Shown: one piece after another, positions 63,345-64,000 of the stretch | Layout of the letters: every line of letters starts with the position of its first letter | How positions within the stretch are numbered: position 1 is the first letter of the stretch | Assembly (NCBI GenBank): GCA_024225635.1 | Contig: JAAEMK010000272.1 | Coordinates: 1 to 64,000, forward strand | DNA: 64,000 bases | DNA from: Desulfobacteraceae bacterium | Lineage (GTDB): Bacteria > Desulfobacterota > Desulfobacteria > Desulfobacterales > Desulfobacteraceae | Direction of reading: 5' to 3' | Notes under the pieces: generated by a model | Told to the model about the DNA's origin: nothing | Database searches by the model: none | The model's input: the letters and a program-made list of their open reading frames with translations, nothing else | Position numbers and translations under genes: made by a program

Positions 63345-64000
63345 TCTTTTTTCAATCAATCAAAGGACGGCTGACTTTCAGCCTGGTGGCAGGGCTGATG
63401 GTGATGTATCTGTGTGCGGGCGTCGCCTTTTATCAGATTGCCAAGTCATTTTTGACGGACCAGTTTGATGACCAACTTACCGCATGGGTAAATAATATTT
63501 CCGAAATGTTCGATTTTGAAGAGGGGGCAACCGATGATGAATTTCAAAATACGATTTTTGATAACCAGTACCGGTTAAGCGATAAAAAATATTATCAGGT
63601 CTGGACTGATAAAGGAACTACGGTATCTAAAAGCCTCTCCCTTGAATCCCATGTGCTGCCCTTTAATCATGTGGGACTTCATGAATACGGATTCCTGGAT
63701 ATCAACCTTCCTGGCGGTGTCCAGGGAAGAGGGGTGGTATTTTCCTATGTGAATCACAGGATGGATGAGTCATTGCCCCCGGTTTACACTTTTCAGGAAA
63801 CCCATAACACGCTTGTCATCATGCTTGCCCATTCCCGTGAAAACCTTGACGAAATTCTCATGGTTATCCTTGTCTGCCTGGTCGGTGTGGGGGCCGTTAT
63901 CGTTACAGGAAGCGGATTGATAATTCAAAGATCGGTCAAACAAGGGCTGACACCCCTCCATAGGATTGCGGAAAGAACCGCCGGGATAGACAGTGACAAT
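63341..64000 (+). CDS. sensor histidine kinase, N-terminal part (truncated by window)
   Basis: An open frame from ATG 63341 to the window end (220 codons), overlapping the response regulator stop by 4 nt, so a cognate pair. It has a first membrane helix (LTFSLVAGLMVMYLCAGVAF), a periplasmic domain of about 150 residues, a second helix (ILMVILVCLVGVGAVIVTGS) and the start of a HAMP-like linker (QGLTPLHRIAERTAGI). This is the CusS/PcoS-like layout. The kinase core lies outside the window. Confidence 0.85.
   Translation, partial: MIFFQSIKGRLTFSLVAGLMVMYLCAGVAFYQIAKSFLTDQFDDQLTAWVNNISEMFDFEEGATDDEFQNTIFDNQYRLSDKKYYQVWTDKGTTVSKSLSLESHVLPFNHVGLHEYGFLDINLPGGVQGRGVVFSYVNHRMDESLPPVYTFQETHNTLVIMLAHSRENLDEILMVILVCLVGVGAVIVTGSGLIIQRSVKQGLTPLHRIAERTAGIDSDN

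Overview
The window looks like chromosomal DNA of a strictly anaerobic, sulfate-reducing-type Desulfobacterota (best guess: Desulfobacteraceae or relatives). This is inferred from an Rnf operon led by a tetrahaem cytochrome and carrying an RnfB–GltD-like fusion, CCG-domain Fe-S proteins, a beta-keto-acid cleavage enzyme, an NDP-forming acyl-CoA synthetase and the dense two-component/chemotaxis content. Most genes are GC-rich. Two stretches (about 2.4–9.4 kb and 48.4–51.0 kb) are visibly AT-rich and look acquired.

Layout. 1–0.5 kb: the 3' end of a secreted tandem-repeat protein. 0.65–2.4 kb (minus): beta-keto-acid cleavage enzyme plus cyclase-family hydrolase. 3.1–8.9 kb (plus, AT-rich): a two-gene RADAR anti-phage system, rdrA (AAA+ type ATPase) and rdrB (divergent adenosine deaminase). 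9.4–15.3 kb (plus): two SDR dehydrogenases, an MFS carrier, a GlcF-like Fe-S protein and a FadR-type GntR regulator, with three matching operator-like palindromes upstream of glcF. 15.4–18.0 kb: RNase HI, a frameshifted haem-c sensor/diguanylate cyclase and a pentapeptide-repeat protein. 18.2–24.0 kb (minus): tRNA-Met, an acidic-repeat DUF3426 protein, hpt, a DnaJ/CbpA-type chaperone and mnmG. 24.0–25.8 kb: a YhcC-type radical SAM protein and a periplasmic binding protein.

25.9–34.9 kb (minus) is the ion-translocating ferredoxin oxidoreductase locus: rseC-like gene, tetrahaem cytochrome, rnfC-D-G-E-A-B, a cyclic-nucleotide-binding protein and apbE, whose product flavinylates Rnf subunits. 35.0–36.2 kb: two small hypothetical proteins and three tandem tRNA-Asn genes behind one strong promoter. 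36.3–41.7 kb: five two-component genes, including two paralogous kinases with receiver domains at the N terminus. 42.6–48.3 kb: a chemoreceptor–CheW–CheA–CheY module without CheR or CheB. 48.6–51.0 kb: an AT-rich pair, a lipoprotein and a TIR–transmembrane–DUF1566 fusion. 51.1–53.0 kb: a phytochelatin-synthase-like cysteine peptidase, HtpX and tRNA-Leu. 53.1–64 kb: an NDP-forming acyl-CoA synthetase, an MBL-fold hydrolase, a PNPOx-like flavoprotein, a SNF2 helicase, a SulP–STAS–cNMP transporter and a two-component pair cut by the window edge.

The most notable items are the RADAR locus, the TIR–TM–DUF1566 fusion, the RnfB–oxidoreductase fusion together with an apparent loss of the RnfD flavin-acceptor threonine, the GntR operator set, and a diguanylate cyclase gene split by apparent loss of one 8-bp repeat copy. 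All assignments rest on reading motifs by eye; no database search was run.
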